From Lachnospiraceae bacterium GAM79 (GTDB lineage: Bacteria; Bacillota; Clostridia; Lachnospirales; Lachnospiraceae): a DNA stretch of 64,000 nt. The notes beneath the pieces are model-generated. The model searched no databases and was not told the DNA's origin. It worked only from the letters and a program-made list of their open reading frames with translations. The stretch spans positions 1,590,501-1,654,500 of the forward strand of contig CP085928.1 in the NCBI GenBank assembly GCA_020735665.1. The letters run 5' to 3'. The number at the start of each line of letters is the position of its first letter. Position 1 is the first letter of the stretch. This document shows, in pieces, positions 35,882 to 44,983 of the stretch. Made by a program: the position numbers and the translations under genes.

Positions 35882-38227
35882 TTATTCTTCCAGGCGCTTT
35901 AATTTTGCAAAGGAAGCAAACATTTTTCTTGTACCGCCACGATCAAAGTCTACTGTCACTTCATAATCTCTGCCGCCCTTTACAAGCTGCGTTACAGTAC
36001 CGTTTCCAAATTTCATATGACGCACCCGGTCACCTTCTCCATAGTCAAGAACCAGCTCCCGGTTCACGGTAAATTCTTTGCCAAATGATGGTTTGGTCGA
36101 TGGTGTTATACTGATTGGCTCTTTCTTTGCCTTACTGTAACTGCTGTATGGATTCGATGAAGAATATCCGGAACCCGTCTGCGACGATCCTCCATGATAT
36201 GAACCTTTTCCATATCCAGACTGCCCGCTGCTACCATACCTATTTCCGGTATATCCGGTGTCTGCAAACTGTCGTTCTTCCATCCGTTTTACATGCCTTG
36301 TAATATCACCGGAATCCTGGAACAGCAGCGGCGGAATCTCTTTAATAAATCTGGAGATGTCATTGCAGTTTCTACTTCCATGCAGCATACGGTTTCTTGC
36401 ACAGGACAGATATAGCTTCTTCATTGCTCTTGTAATTCCTACATAGCAAAGTCTGCGTTCTTCTTCCAGCGCATCTTCATCATCCGAATTGATCGCCATC
36501 GCACTTGGGAAGATTCGCTCTTCCATACCACATAAGAATACATATGGAAACTCCAGTCCCTTTGAACCATGGATCGTCATTAATTTGACCATATTATCAT
36601 CATCAGACATTTTATCGGTCTCCGAAACCAGCGCGATATCCTCCAGAAAATCTGCCAGTGTTGCTTCCTCATAATCGGTTTCAAACTGAACCACACGGTT
36701 TCTTAACTCATCGATATTCTCAAGTCTCGCCATCGATTCATCCGTGTGCTCCGCGATCAGTTCATCTTCATATCCGGTGTCCTCCAGAATACGGTCAAAT
36801 AATGTACTGAGTGGTTCCTGCTCCTCTATTATCTCCCGGAATCCGTCGATTAATTCCACAAAGCCGGAAATTTTTGCAACCGAACGCTGTAATCCCGGAA
36901 TCTGCTCTATGATCTGCATGGCTTCCATCAGTGTCATATCATTTGCAGCAGCAAATGCTGCCACTTTATCAACGGTAGCATCACCGATTCCACGCTTTGG
37001 TACATTGATGATTCGTCTAAGATAGGTATCGTCTGTAGAGTTATTTACAACCTTCAGATATGCCATTACATCTTTAATTTCTTTTCGTTCATAGAAATTC
37101 TGACCACCGTAGACCCGATGCGGAATTCCTCGCATAACCAGTTTCTCACCAAGGATACGAGACTGTGCATTCGTACGATATAGCAAAGCAATGTCTTTAT
37201 ACTGTGCACCGTTCGCTGTCAGACGGATGATCTCATTTACGACGCGATCAGCCTCCATGTATTCATCCTCACTCTGATTAAATACAAGCTTCTCGCCATC
37301 TCCCTGATCTGTCCAGAGGGCTTTATCCTTTCTTCCTTCGTTATGCTTGATCACCGCATTTGCAGCCGCCAGAATATTCCCACAGGAACGATAATTCTGT
37401 TCCAGCTTCACAACCTTTGCATCCGGATATTCCTTTTCAAAATTCAGGATGTTCGTAATATTCGCACCACGGAATTTGTAGATTGACTGGTCATCATCGC
37501 CAACGACGCAAAGGTTTCTATATTTGGATGCAAGCTGCTTTACCATCAGAAACTGTATGTGGTTCGTATCCTGATACTCGTCCACCATGATATAACGGAA
37601 TCTGTCCTGGTATAATTCCAGTACATCCGGGTTATGTTCAAACAACTCAACCACCTTATAGATCAAATCATCAAAGTCAAATGCATTGAATTTACGGAGT
37701 CGCTTCATATACTCGGAATATACGGTTGCCGTCTGTGTCTTCACAAAATCTGTCGCATTCATCTTCGCATACTGATCCGGTGAAATATACCGTTCCTTTG
37801 CATTTGATATCTCTGCCATGAACATCTTCTCCGGATACTTCTTTGGATCGATCTTCAGTTCCTTCAGAATGTTCTTAACCGCAGATTTCTGGTCATCCGA
37901 ATCATAGATATTAAAATTTGTTGCATAACCGAGCCTGTCTGAAAATCGTCGCAGAATCCGTACACATAACGAATGAAAGGTGCTGACCCATACTCGTTCA
38001 GCACCCTCTCCAACAATGTTATTTACTCTGTCTCTCATTTCGGCTGCGGCTTTATTTGTAAATGTTATCGCAAGGATATTATATGGATTCACTCCGATCT
38101 CATCCATCAGATACGCTACCCGGTGGGTGATCACTCTGGTCTTTCCTGATCCGGCACCTGCCAGTATCAGAAGCGGTCCATCGACATGTCTGCATGCCAG
38201 ATCCTGCATGTCATTTAATCCAGCCAT
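35882..38227 (-). CDS. pcrA: UvrD/PcrA-type ATP-dependent DNA helicase
   Basis: A 781-residue superfamily 1 helicase moving 3' to 5', used in repair and in clearing stalled forks. Walker A is GPLLILAGAGSGKTRV (residues about 17-32); further motifs are ITFTNKAAAEM (Ia), VDEYQDTNHIQ (II), VVGDDDQSIYKFRGA (III), LEQNYRSCGNIL (IV), LMTIHGSKGLEFPYVFLCG (V) and EERRLCYVGITRA (VI). A Gly/Ser-rich linker (about 670-715) precedes a C-terminal Tudor-like domain (GDRVRHMKFGNGTVTQ), as in PcrA. It starts 15 bp after the SPFH gene, so is probably in the pspA operon. Confidence 0.95.
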   Translation of the reverse strand: MAGLNDMQDLACRHVDGPLLILAGAGSGKTRVITHRVAYLMDEIGVNPYNILAITFTNKAAAEMRDRVNNIVGEGAERVWVSTFHSLCVRILRRFSDRLGYATNFNIYDSDDQKSAVKNILKELKIDPKKYPEKMFMAEISNAKERYISPDQYAKMNATDFVKTQTATVYSEYMKRLRKFNAFDFDDLIYKVVELFEHNPDVLELYQDRFRYIMVDEYQDTNHIQFLMVKQLASKYRNLCVVGDDDQSIYKFRGANITNILNFEKEYPDAKVVKLEQNYRSCGNILAAANAVIKHNEGRKDKALWTDQGDGEKLVFNQSEDEYMEADRVVNEIIRLTANGAQYKDIALLYRTNAQSRILGEKLVMRGIPHRVYGGQNFYERKEIKDVMAYLKVVNNSTDDTYLRRIINVPKRGIGDATVDKVAAFAAANDMTLMEAMQIIEQIPGLQRSVAKISGFVELIDGFREIIEEQEPLSTLFDRILEDTGYEDELIAEHTDESMARLENIDELRNRVVQFETDYEEATLADFLEDIALVSETDKMSDDDNMVKLMTIHGSKGLEFPYVFLCGMEERIFPSAMAINSDDEDALEEERRLCYVGITRAMKKLYLSCARNRMLHGSRNCNDISRFIKEIPPLLFQDSGDITRHVKRMEERQFADTGYTGNRYGSSGQSGYGKGSYHGGSSQTGSGYSSSNPYSSYSKAKKEPISITPSTKPSFGKEFTVNRELVLDYGEGDRVRHMKFGNGTVTQLVKGGRDYEVTVDFDRGGTRKMFASFAKLKRLEE

Positions 38228-38242
38228 CGCTTTTGTACTCCT

Positions 38243-39229
38243 TTATATCAGCTTTGTTCCACAGTTACCACAGAACTTTGCTCCATTTGTAGGGGTTCCG
38301 CAGTTCGGGCAGAACTTAGGAGCCGTACCGTTTCCGGTTGGAGCTGCCTGCTGATTCATCTGTCCGTTCATGTTGTTCTGCAGATTACCGGTCATCTGAT
38401 TTGCCATCATCATACCCATCTGCATTCCCATCATACCACTGGCAACATCTGCCATATTGGTTCCGCCTTTTCCATTGGAATTTGCAAGTGCATCTACCAT
38501 CTTCACCTGCTGGAACCGGCCCATATCACCAAGCATCGTATACTCAGCAGCCTGATCTGCACGTTTTGATATATTCTCAGGATATGTAAATTCGCTGATT
38601 CTGAAATCTGTCATGGTCAGACCGATCTTGATCAGTTCCATATCCAGATCTTCTAAAATACCCTTTGCAATATCGGTGGCATTTGCCATCAGATTGAATA
38701 CATCACCGCCGGTCTTTGTAATCCATTTGATCAACAGTCCATCTAAGATTCCCTTAATACGATCCCTGACATCATCCACTGTAAAGATTGCCTTTACTCC
38801 GGCGATTCTCTCGATCAATACATTGTAATCATCGATCTTGAATGAGAATTTACCATTTGACCGTACAGGAAGTCCGCCCGGAAGTCCCGGTGCCTGTAAA
38901 CGGATCGGGGAACTGGTTCCCCAGTTACAGGTAAACTCTTTCGTATTGATGAACAGAACCTCTGCCCGAAGTCCTGAGTTGAAACCAAACTTAAATCCCT
39001 TTAATGTAGAAAGGAATGGAATGATATCCGAATCAATCGTATAACTTCCTGATTCTGTGAAGATACCTTCTACCGCACCGTTATACAGGAAGATCGCATC
39101 CTGTCCCGGTTTAATGATAAGTCTGGAATCTTTCTTTATCTCTCGATTTGTCCATTTCCAGAAGAGCAGGTCATCTCTGTATTCTTCCCACTCAACTACA
39201 TTGGCAAACTGATTTGAAAATAATCCCAT
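38243..39229 (-). CDS. SPFH-domain protein with C-terminal zinc ribbon (YdjI-like)
   Basis: A 328-residue protein. The N-terminal two-thirds is an SPFH/band-7-like domain (KDSRLIIKPGQDAIFLYNGA, then LGDMGRFQQVKMVDALA). A Met/Asn/Gln-rich linker (GMMGMQMGMMMANQMTG) leads to a double-CxxC zinc ribbon (FCPNCGTPTN, FCGNCGTKL). It matches the B. subtilis YdjI type, which recruits a PspA paralogue to the membrane under stress. It lies 10 bp after pspA. There is no transmembrane segment, so membrane contact would be by partner or lipid. Confidence 0.88.
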   Translation of the reverse strand: MGLFSNQFANVVEWEEYRDDLLFWKWTNREIKKDSRLIIKPGQDAIFLYNGAVEGIFTESGSYTIDSDIIPFLSTLKGFKFGFNSGLRAEVLFINTKEFTCNWGTSSPIRLQAPGLPGGLPVRSNGKFSFKIDDYNVLIERIAGVKAIFTVDDVRDRIKGILDGLLIKWITKTGGDVFNLMANATDIAKGILEDLDMELIKIGLTMTDFRISEFTYPENISKRADQAAEYTMLGDMGRFQQVKMVDALANSNGKGGTNMADVASGMMGMQMGMMMANQMTGNLQNNMNGQMNQQAAPTGNGTAPKFCPNCGTPTNGAKFCGNCGTKLI

Positions 39230-39239
39230 CTGTTTCCTC

Positions 39240-39920
39240 CTATGAAAGTCCCATCTTTGCCTTTAATGCTGCAAGTTCATCTGAAACTGCCGATGATGGT
39301 TCTGCATCGTATTTACTCATCAGATCATCTGTCTCATCCTTGCCGCTGGCATTTAATTCTGCCATTGCATTTGCCTTGTCAAGCATTGCATCAGCCTTTG
39401 CTTCCATTCTGTCAAATGCTGAGATCGTTCCGGCTGTATCCGTTACGCTTCCCATCATCTTATTCATCTTCTCCTGAGTCTTTGCAACCTGAACCTTAGC
39501 CTTGATCGCATCTTTTCTTGCATTCAGATCCATGATATCCTTTGTCAGCTTATCATGCATCTCTTTCATCTTAGCTGCATTTCCTGCTGCCATATCATAA
39601 GACTGCTGTAAAGAAGTTCTCTTGGTCGATAACTGATTCTTCTTCTCTAAGAACTTCATGGCATCTGCTTCGTTTCCTGCAAGAAGTGCCTTCTCTGCAT
39701 AGCTCTGCATCTTGGCAATATCTGCATCACAGTCATCCAATGCACGTTTGCATCTGGTCTCATCTGCCATAACGGTTGCTGTCTCTGATTTTACGTTTCT
39801 AAGATCTTCCTGTAAGTCTCTGAGATACTGGTCGATCATCTTCTCCGGATCCTCTGCCTTATCAAGCATAGCGTTGATGTTTGCTGACATAATGTCTTTG
39901 AATCTTTTTAAAATCCCCAT
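39240..39920 (-). CDS. pspA: PspA/IM30-family membrane-stress protein
   Basis: A 226-residue, almost entirely helical protein: MGILKRFKDIMSANINAMLD with the amphipathic N-terminal helix, DPEKMIDQYLRDLQEDL, and a long coiled coil through KMNKMMGSV. PspA proteins form ESCRT-III-like rods that protect leaky membranes. AGGAGG precedes the ATG. It is the first gene of pspA-SPFH-pcrA. The pairing with the SPFH gene is known from B. subtilis; the helicase as third member is unexpected. Confidence 0.9.
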   Translation of the reverse strand: MGILKRFKDIMSANINAMLDKAEDPEKMIDQYLRDLQEDLRNVKSETATVMADETRCKRALDDCDADIAKMQSYAEKALLAGNEADAMKFLEKKNQLSTKRTSLQQSYDMAAGNAAKMKEMHDKLTKDIMDLNARKDAIKAKVQVAKTQEKMNKMMGSVTDTAGTISAFDRMEAKADAMLDKANAMAELNASGKDETDDLMSKYDAEPSSAVSDELAALKAKMGLS

Positions 39921-40066
39921 AAATAATTACCTCCTATATATATCTACACTTTATGGTTTCTTGTTTTTCGTGCTCACAAACCCATAATATCATAACAGGC
40001 GTACGCTTCGCAACGCCTGAATCATGAATTAAATGTAAAGTATCACGCTTCTGTTCTTAAGCGGTT

Positions 40067-41023
40067 TTAAAGTTCATTGTCAAGGTTCTTATGGATGTTT
40101 CCACCGATCCTGAACTCCGGAATCTTCTTAGGAGCCCCTTCTGCTGCCTTTCCCGCAACCCCTGCATCCGTAATTGATTCCTCTAACGGCACAGGTGTCC
40201 GATCCTCAAATAATGACTTTTTCTTTTCTTCCTTTAATTCATCTGCAATCTCAAATGCTGAATCCACAACCTCATCGTGTAGAATATCATCATGAAGCTT
40301 CACCGGCTGTCTGGATGGTTTTACCTTGATCGGATCTTCCTTCTTATCTTCAAAGTCAAATTCCCACTGAACCATCTCATTTTCTTCTGCCTGCTTCTTC
40401 TGTTCTTCTTCCTCAAACCGGTTCTTCTCGTAATACAATTCATTTGCAAGAAGCTGGCTGATCTCTAAGATATCGGCATAACGTTCCTGCTTCTTCATAT
40501 CCAGCAGTCCATCCATCAGCTCACGCTTATTCTGCTCGATGACATCAGATTTCTGTCTGAGAGAATCCAATACACGATCGGTTTCCTCACTGATCATATT
40601 ATATGCCTGTCGTACCGATTCATTGATCTCCATAAGCATCTCATTCGTATAAATGATTGATGCCGCATAGATCTCATTTGCTGTCCGAAGTGCCATCTTA
40701 TCTTTCTTATTCAGATCCTTTACCTGTCTCTGGACATAGAGTGGATTCGGCTTGCTCATACGAATCCGGCTTGCGGATTCTTCTGCCTCTACGATGATGT
40801 CCTCGGCTTCTTTATTCGCATCCTTTATGATCTTGCCACGCTTATCCGTAATCTCATGATACGCTTTTAATTCTATATCTATCGTCTTTTTCAGATCTTC
40901 TATCATTTCCAGCATTTCTTCTTTATTTACAAGAACCTTCCCTGCTGCAAATGGAACATTCTGTCCGTCCTCGATCAATACCTGCATCTTATCAAGCAGT
41001 TGTTTTGCTTTTCCTTTTTCCAT
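40067..41023 (-). CDS. coiled-coil protein of unknown function
   Basis: A 318-residue soluble, highly charged protein. Residues about 1-60 and 90-200 are predicted coiled coil by heptad pattern (MEKGKAKQLLDKMQVLIEDG start; DANKEAEDIIVEAEESASRI). The C-terminal third is acidic and irregular, ending GGNIHKNLDNEL. The central helix resembles ATP-synthase b-type stalks or DivIVA-like scaffolds, but no DivIVA N-terminal signature is present. ATG 41023 has GGAGGAAG; an upstream ATG lacks one. It follows the C26-type gene by 40 bp on the same strand, with a different theme, so a functional link is not implied. Confidence 0.65.
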   Translation of the reverse strand: MEKGKAKQLLDKMQVLIEDGQNVPFAAGKVLVNKEEMLEMIEDLKKTIDIELKAYHEITDKRGKIIKDANKEAEDIIVEAEESASRIRMSKPNPLYVQRQVKDLNKKDKMALRTANEIYAASIIYTNEMLMEINESVRQAYNMISEETDRVLDSLRQKSDVIEQNKRELMDGLLDMKKQERYADILEISQLLANELYYEKNRFEEEEQKKQAEENEMVQWEFDFEDKKEDPIKVKPSRQPVKLHDDILHDEVVDSAFEIADELKEEKKKSLFEDRTPVPLEESITDAGVAGKAAEGAPKKIPEFRIGGNIHKNLDNEL

Positions 41024-41063
41024 GTCTATTACTTCCTCCAACTATGGCTTTATAGGATTTTAT

Positions 41064-41744
41064 TTATAGATCCGGTTTCTTATCATCTCTTGGAATACCT
41101 AAGAAATCCTGGATCAGATGTCTGCTGAAAAGCCTTCCTTCTTCACTTTCAAAATACCGCTCCGGGTGCCACTGAAACGCAAGAATACTCATGGTTGGTG
41201 ACACAAATGCCTCAACCGATCCATTTTCTTCATCTACAACCAACGGATAAAACATTGTTGAAAGGTTTTCCAGATATACACAATCACTGTGAAAATTATT
41301 TATCTTTATATATCGATCCGAATTACAGATTTTTGCCATATGGTCAACACCTCGCGGTCTTGGCACTACAAACGGTGCAGAATAAGATATCTTTCCTCCA
41401 AATAATGCATTCAGATGCTGCATGCCTCTGCATACTCCAATGATCGGTATCTCATTCTCCACACAGTACATAATGAGCCGTTCCTCCATCGCATCCCGAT
41501 GTGGTTGCAGCTCTGCCTTATGCGGTTCTACATAATATTTCGGGTGAAGCGTACCGCCACCCGTTACGATCAGTACGTCAATCGGATCTTCAAATAAGGC
41601 TTCAAAATCTCTGGTGAAATTTGACACCGGATGAAGTCTTATTCCCATGCTTTCATAAAATTCCGTATAGGCAGCTTCCAGAACATCCGTGGATTTTCCA
41701 TACATATTCTGACCTTCGCGTTGTGTTATCAGTGCGTGAAGCAT
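41064..41744 (-). CDS. class I glutamine amidotransferase-like (peptidase C26) protein, possible gamma-glutamyl-CDP-amidate hydrolase
   Basis: A 226-residue GATase-fold hydrolase with nucleophile Cys in GVCRGMQHLNALFGG and His/Glu in FQWHPERYF. The oxyanion loop VTGGGTLHP is present. Peptidase C26 enzymes cut gamma-glutamyl amides. Its SD sequence sits inside the last codons of the upstream kinase-like gene, only 4 bp between stop and ATG, so the two are translationally coupled. In Campylobacter the same pair (Cj1418-like kinase and Cj1417-like hydrolase) makes phosphoramidate intermediates. That assignment is by architecture and pairing; gamma-Glu-GABA or gamma-Glu-putrescine hydrolysis is the alternative. 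Confidence 0.75.
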   Translation of the reverse strand: MLHALITQREGQNMYGKSTDVLEAAYTEFYESMGIRLHPVSNFTRDFEALFEDPIDVLIVTGGGTLHPKYYVEPHKAELQPHRDAMEERLIMYCVENEIPIIGVCRGMQHLNALFGGKISYSAPFVVPRPRGVDHMAKICNSDRYIKINNFHSDCVYLENLSTMFYPLVVDEENGSVEAFVSPTMSILAFQWHPERYFESEEGRLFSRHLIQDFLGIPRDDKKPDL

Positions 41745-41748
41745 ACGC

Positions 41749-44157
41749 CTATTCCTCCTTCAGTATCTTTCCATTTTTACAATCAAGTGTCAGTTTGTCA
41801 AGTCCTGTTACATAATTATAAATAACGTCGCCACATCCAATAGCCGCCGGAATATTGAATTCCGCACATCGGATTGCCATATGCGATGCGACACCACCAT
41901 ACTTCGTAATAAAGCCCCGGATTCCTTTTGCAAATATCCAGTCATATCCGGGATCTGCTTTCGGGATCACTACAATCTTATCTACAACATCAACCGCTCC
42001 GGCATCCTCGCGCTTTGATTCCTCATCCTCCAATACGACAACTGCTCCGGCAACAATCTCCGAAGTGATGAAATTCGGTCTAGCCTCTACCATCTCGATA
42101 TATTCTAACTGCTGCTTATTGCAGATCACATCCGGCAGAATCATATCGGAAGCATCTGTATATGCCTTTCGGTTCTCTGCGATCACCTGTTCCCATATCC
42201 TTCGGATCTCCGTTTCTGGTTTATGATACACTGCAATTATATCATCTACTGTGAGATATGCCATATCTTCTTTTGAAAAATTCAACATTTCTCCAATATT
42301 GATCAGAATATCGATCGCCAGACTTAAGGATTTCGTAAATTCAAATTTAAAATATTCCCGTTCTTCCATGGAATCCTTTAAGAATTCCACAAATTTCTTT
42401 GCATCAACACCAAAGCCGATATCGGAAAGTGCCTGTTCTACTTTCTCCGGATCTAATGGCGTATGCTTTAACCGCTCAATTCTCTGTCTCTGCTTCTTTG
42501 CTGTCTCGCTTGCCTTGGAGCTGTCAAAATCCCGTTCCTCATATGTCTCACAAGTGATATCGTAAGTGCCGGAACGAAGATGCCCGTATTTCTCATCAAA
42601 TGCAGCTCTGGTAATCCGTTCTTCTGCAAAATCCTGAAAATCCGAATCGTACTCCGATGCTACTGTGTAGATTGACATCATAAAGTCATCAATCTCACGG
42701 CTCGTAAAATATCCCTTTGCACTAAGCGACCTGCAAAGAGCCTTTGAGATAAATGCAAGTCTTGCCTGTCTTGCAAATTTCGGTGTTCCGTACTGTTTGA
42801 TACTCTCGATCAATTCTATAAAATAACGGATGGAAGTATTCACATCCTTTGCTGCCATCAGCCAGTTATTCCTGATATTTTCCCGATGCACCTTCAGTCC
42901 GTTTAAGGAACGGATATCCTGCATCCGGTTCTGCCTGAAATTACAGATTGCACGATCCGTCAGACGGAACAGGCTATTTGACAAATCCTGAATCTCGCCT
43001 TTCGTGAATTCATATTCTAATAATTCCTGCAACCGATCCTCCGTTGAAAAATCATAATTGGAAAATACGATTTCAAATTCTATTTTATCATGTGCCGTTA
43101 TATCCGATAATATCTTCCGGTCATAAAATGCCAAAAGTTTTTTCACCATGTCCTCATCTAAATCCGCAGGCATCAGACACAGAAATGACTTCCGCAATGA
43201 TATATATGGTTTATTTCCGACCTTGTACATCAGATCTCCGTCTACCACACGATATCCGATCGTGGTAAGTCCCTGATTCCAGGCAGCCTTCGTTATGATC
43301 TCTCTGTAAAGGGAGAAATCAAGCGGATGCGGATTCACTCCTATGATCTCAGCCGGATTCCAGAATGCCATATCGGATAAAATTGCCTGTTTCTCATACA
43401 ACAGATCACTGAGTTTTTGATACTGCTGTTTTGTCTTGTTTATCAATTCTCCAAATATACGATCATTCTTTGCTCTGCCTTCTTTGTAGTCAGACGGCTT
43501 CTCCAGTTTCTTAATACAGGCCGCAAGCGGACGCACCTGAAAGATCGTAACTGTCAGATCTGCTCCAACTGCAAATTCCACATCGAGTGGATACTCCGGA
43601 AAGATGTCTTCTAATTCCCTCATAGCTGTGATCAGAACACCCCAGCGCTCCGGGAGAGATGAACTCTCTGCTGTCCTTGCAATATAGATCGTCTTTCCTC
43701 CGCTTCCACTGGTTACCGCATCGGTCGAATCTTCATCATATGAGATTGCATAATACAATCTTCCTGATTTGATCTCTCTGGAGAAGATAACTCCGCTGCT
43801 GATGATAGATTTCGTCTGCGTCTGGATCAACACCTGTTCATTCCTGATATCTGGCAGATCTTTTTTATAAGAATCAAATACTGTCTCAACCGCATGACAT
43901 ACAGCATCGCGATCATCAGCGTCGACATCCAATATACTGTCATAATGACCCGCATTTGATGTCTCGGAGGAATCTTCATTGGAACAGGAGCTTCGAACAA
44001 CGATTGTCTGTCCTTTAAATTGCGACTGAATATCTGCAAGGATCTGTTTCCGGTTCTCACCATACATTTCCCCGGTTACGATCATAAGGTCTTCTATTCT
44101 CGATTTTGTTATTCTGTTTTTCAAATAATCTAATGTATCTGCTTTTGTCAAAACCAT
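41749..44157 (-). CDS. PEP-synthase-like ATP-grasp/phosphohistidine protein, candidate L-glutamine kinase
   Basis: An 802-residue three-part protein. The N-terminus (about 40-215) is a PPDK/PEP-synthase-type ATP-grasp (VVRSSCSNEDSSETSNAGHY, VLIQTQ, PLDVEFAVG, FQVRPLA). The middle (about 250-640) matches no family I recognise. The C-terminus is the swivelling phosphohistidine domain (TKYGGVASHMAIRCAEFNIP; phospho-His near 759). The PEP/pyruvate-binding barrel of true PEP synthase is absent. This is the layout of Campylobacter Cj1418, L-glutamine kinase, which transfers phosphate to the glutamine amide nitrogen. Its coupled amidotransferase neighbour strengthens the match. Rifampicin phosphotransferase has a similar layout and is the main alternative. 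Confidence 0.7.
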   Translation of the reverse strand: MVLTKADTLDYLKNRITKSRIEDLMIVTGEMYGENRKQILADIQSQFKGQTIVVRSSCSNEDSSETSNAGHYDSILDVDADDRDAVCHAVETVFDSYKKDLPDIRNEQVLIQTQTKSIISSGVIFSREIKSGRLYYAISYDEDSTDAVTSGSGGKTIYIARTAESSSLPERWGVLITAMRELEDIFPEYPLDVEFAVGADLTVTIFQVRPLAACIKKLEKPSDYKEGRAKNDRIFGELINKTKQQYQKLSDLLYEKQAILSDMAFWNPAEIIGVNPHPLDFSLYREIITKAAWNQGLTTIGYRVVDGDLMYKVGNKPYISLRKSFLCLMPADLDEDMVKKLLAFYDRKILSDITAHDKIEFEIVFSNYDFSTEDRLQELLEYEFTKGEIQDLSNSLFRLTDRAICNFRQNRMQDIRSLNGLKVHRENIRNNWLMAAKDVNTSIRYFIELIESIKQYGTPKFARQARLAFISKALCRSLSAKGYFTSREIDDFMMSIYTVASEYDSDFQDFAEERITRAAFDEKYGHLRSGTYDITCETYEERDFDSSKASETAKKQRQRIERLKHTPLDPEKVEQALSDIGFGVDAKKFVEFLKDSMEEREYFKFEFTKSLSLAIDILINIGEMLNFSKEDMAYLTVDDIIAVYHKPETEIRRIWEQVIAENRKAYTDASDMILPDVICNKQQLEYIEMVEARPNFITSEIVAGAVVVLEDEESKREDAGAVDVVDKIVVIPKADPGYDWIFAKGIRGFITKYGGVASHMAIRCAEFNIPAAIGCGDVIYNYVTGLDKLTLDCKNGKILKEE

Positions 44158-44333
44158 GAAAAATCACCTTCTACAACAAAACTGCACCTTAGCAGACCAT
44201 ATCATCTATACTAAAGTGCAGTATATTTTTCTCTTTCGAGACATTATTCATTTTGTGGGCTGTTCTGTCAGACCTTCAATTCTTCAAAATCCATCCTCTG
44301 TCAATATTCATTACACAATGGATAAAACTGTTC

Positions 44334-44876
44334 TTATTGGATCGTTAATAGATCGTCAACTGATTTTCTTGGCGGCATCTCCGGTGCAAATACCGGATAT
44401 CCCATTGCGATAACAGTGGCAACTGTCTGTCCTTCCGGCACACCTACGATCTCTCCAACTTTCTTATCATCAAATACTCCAAGGATAACCGTTCCGATTC
44501 CCTTCTCATGTGCTGCAAGACAGAATGTCTGGGCTGCGATACCGGCATCGAACATCTCCCACCCGGCACCCTTGCTTGTACTGAAGCTTCCATCTCTCTC
44601 ATATCCACAGATACCGTTCTTCTGTGTTACAACCATCAACTGATGTGCTCTGGAAACTGTCTTCTCATTTAATGCGAATCCCATTACACCCTCTTCTGCG
44701 ATCTTCTTGATCTTCTCCGGATCAGAAACACTGATGTAACGAATTGTCTGTGTATTCTTCCAGGATGGTGAATAGGATGCGAGTTCTACTAACTCACGGA
44801 TCACTTCATCCGGAATGATATCCTCTTTGAATTTTCTTACCGATCTTCTTGTCTTAATACATTCTAATGCTTCCAT
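44334..44876 (-). CDS. nitroreductase-family flavoprotein
   Basis: A 180-residue FMN-dependent NAD(P)H oxidoreductase. It starts with MEALECIKTRRSVRKFKED (FMN phosphate-binding RRSVR), has SPSWKNTQ, and GIGTVILGVFDD toward the C-terminus (the second FMN-contact region). It is monodomain with no fused parts. The physiological substrate is unknown. AGGAGG lies 7 bases before the ATG. The 176-bp gap to the next gene at 44157 holds no recognised element. Confidence 0.9.
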   Translation of the reverse strand: MEALECIKTRRSVRKFKEDIIPDEVIRELVELASYSPSWKNTQTIRYISVSDPEKIKKIAEEGVMGFALNEKTVSRAHQLMVVTQKNGICGYERDGSFSTSKGAGWEMFDAGIAAQTFCLAAHEKGIGTVILGVFDDKKVGEIVGVPEGQTVATVIAMGYPVFAPEMPPRKSVDDLLTIQ

Positions 44877-44983
44877 GTCTTGTCCTCCTGTATTTTTATA
44901 AATATCTTTTGTATCTTCTTACATATATCGCAAGTATAACTCACTCAATGTCTTCGAAAAATCATCTCATTATCTGTTACAGA

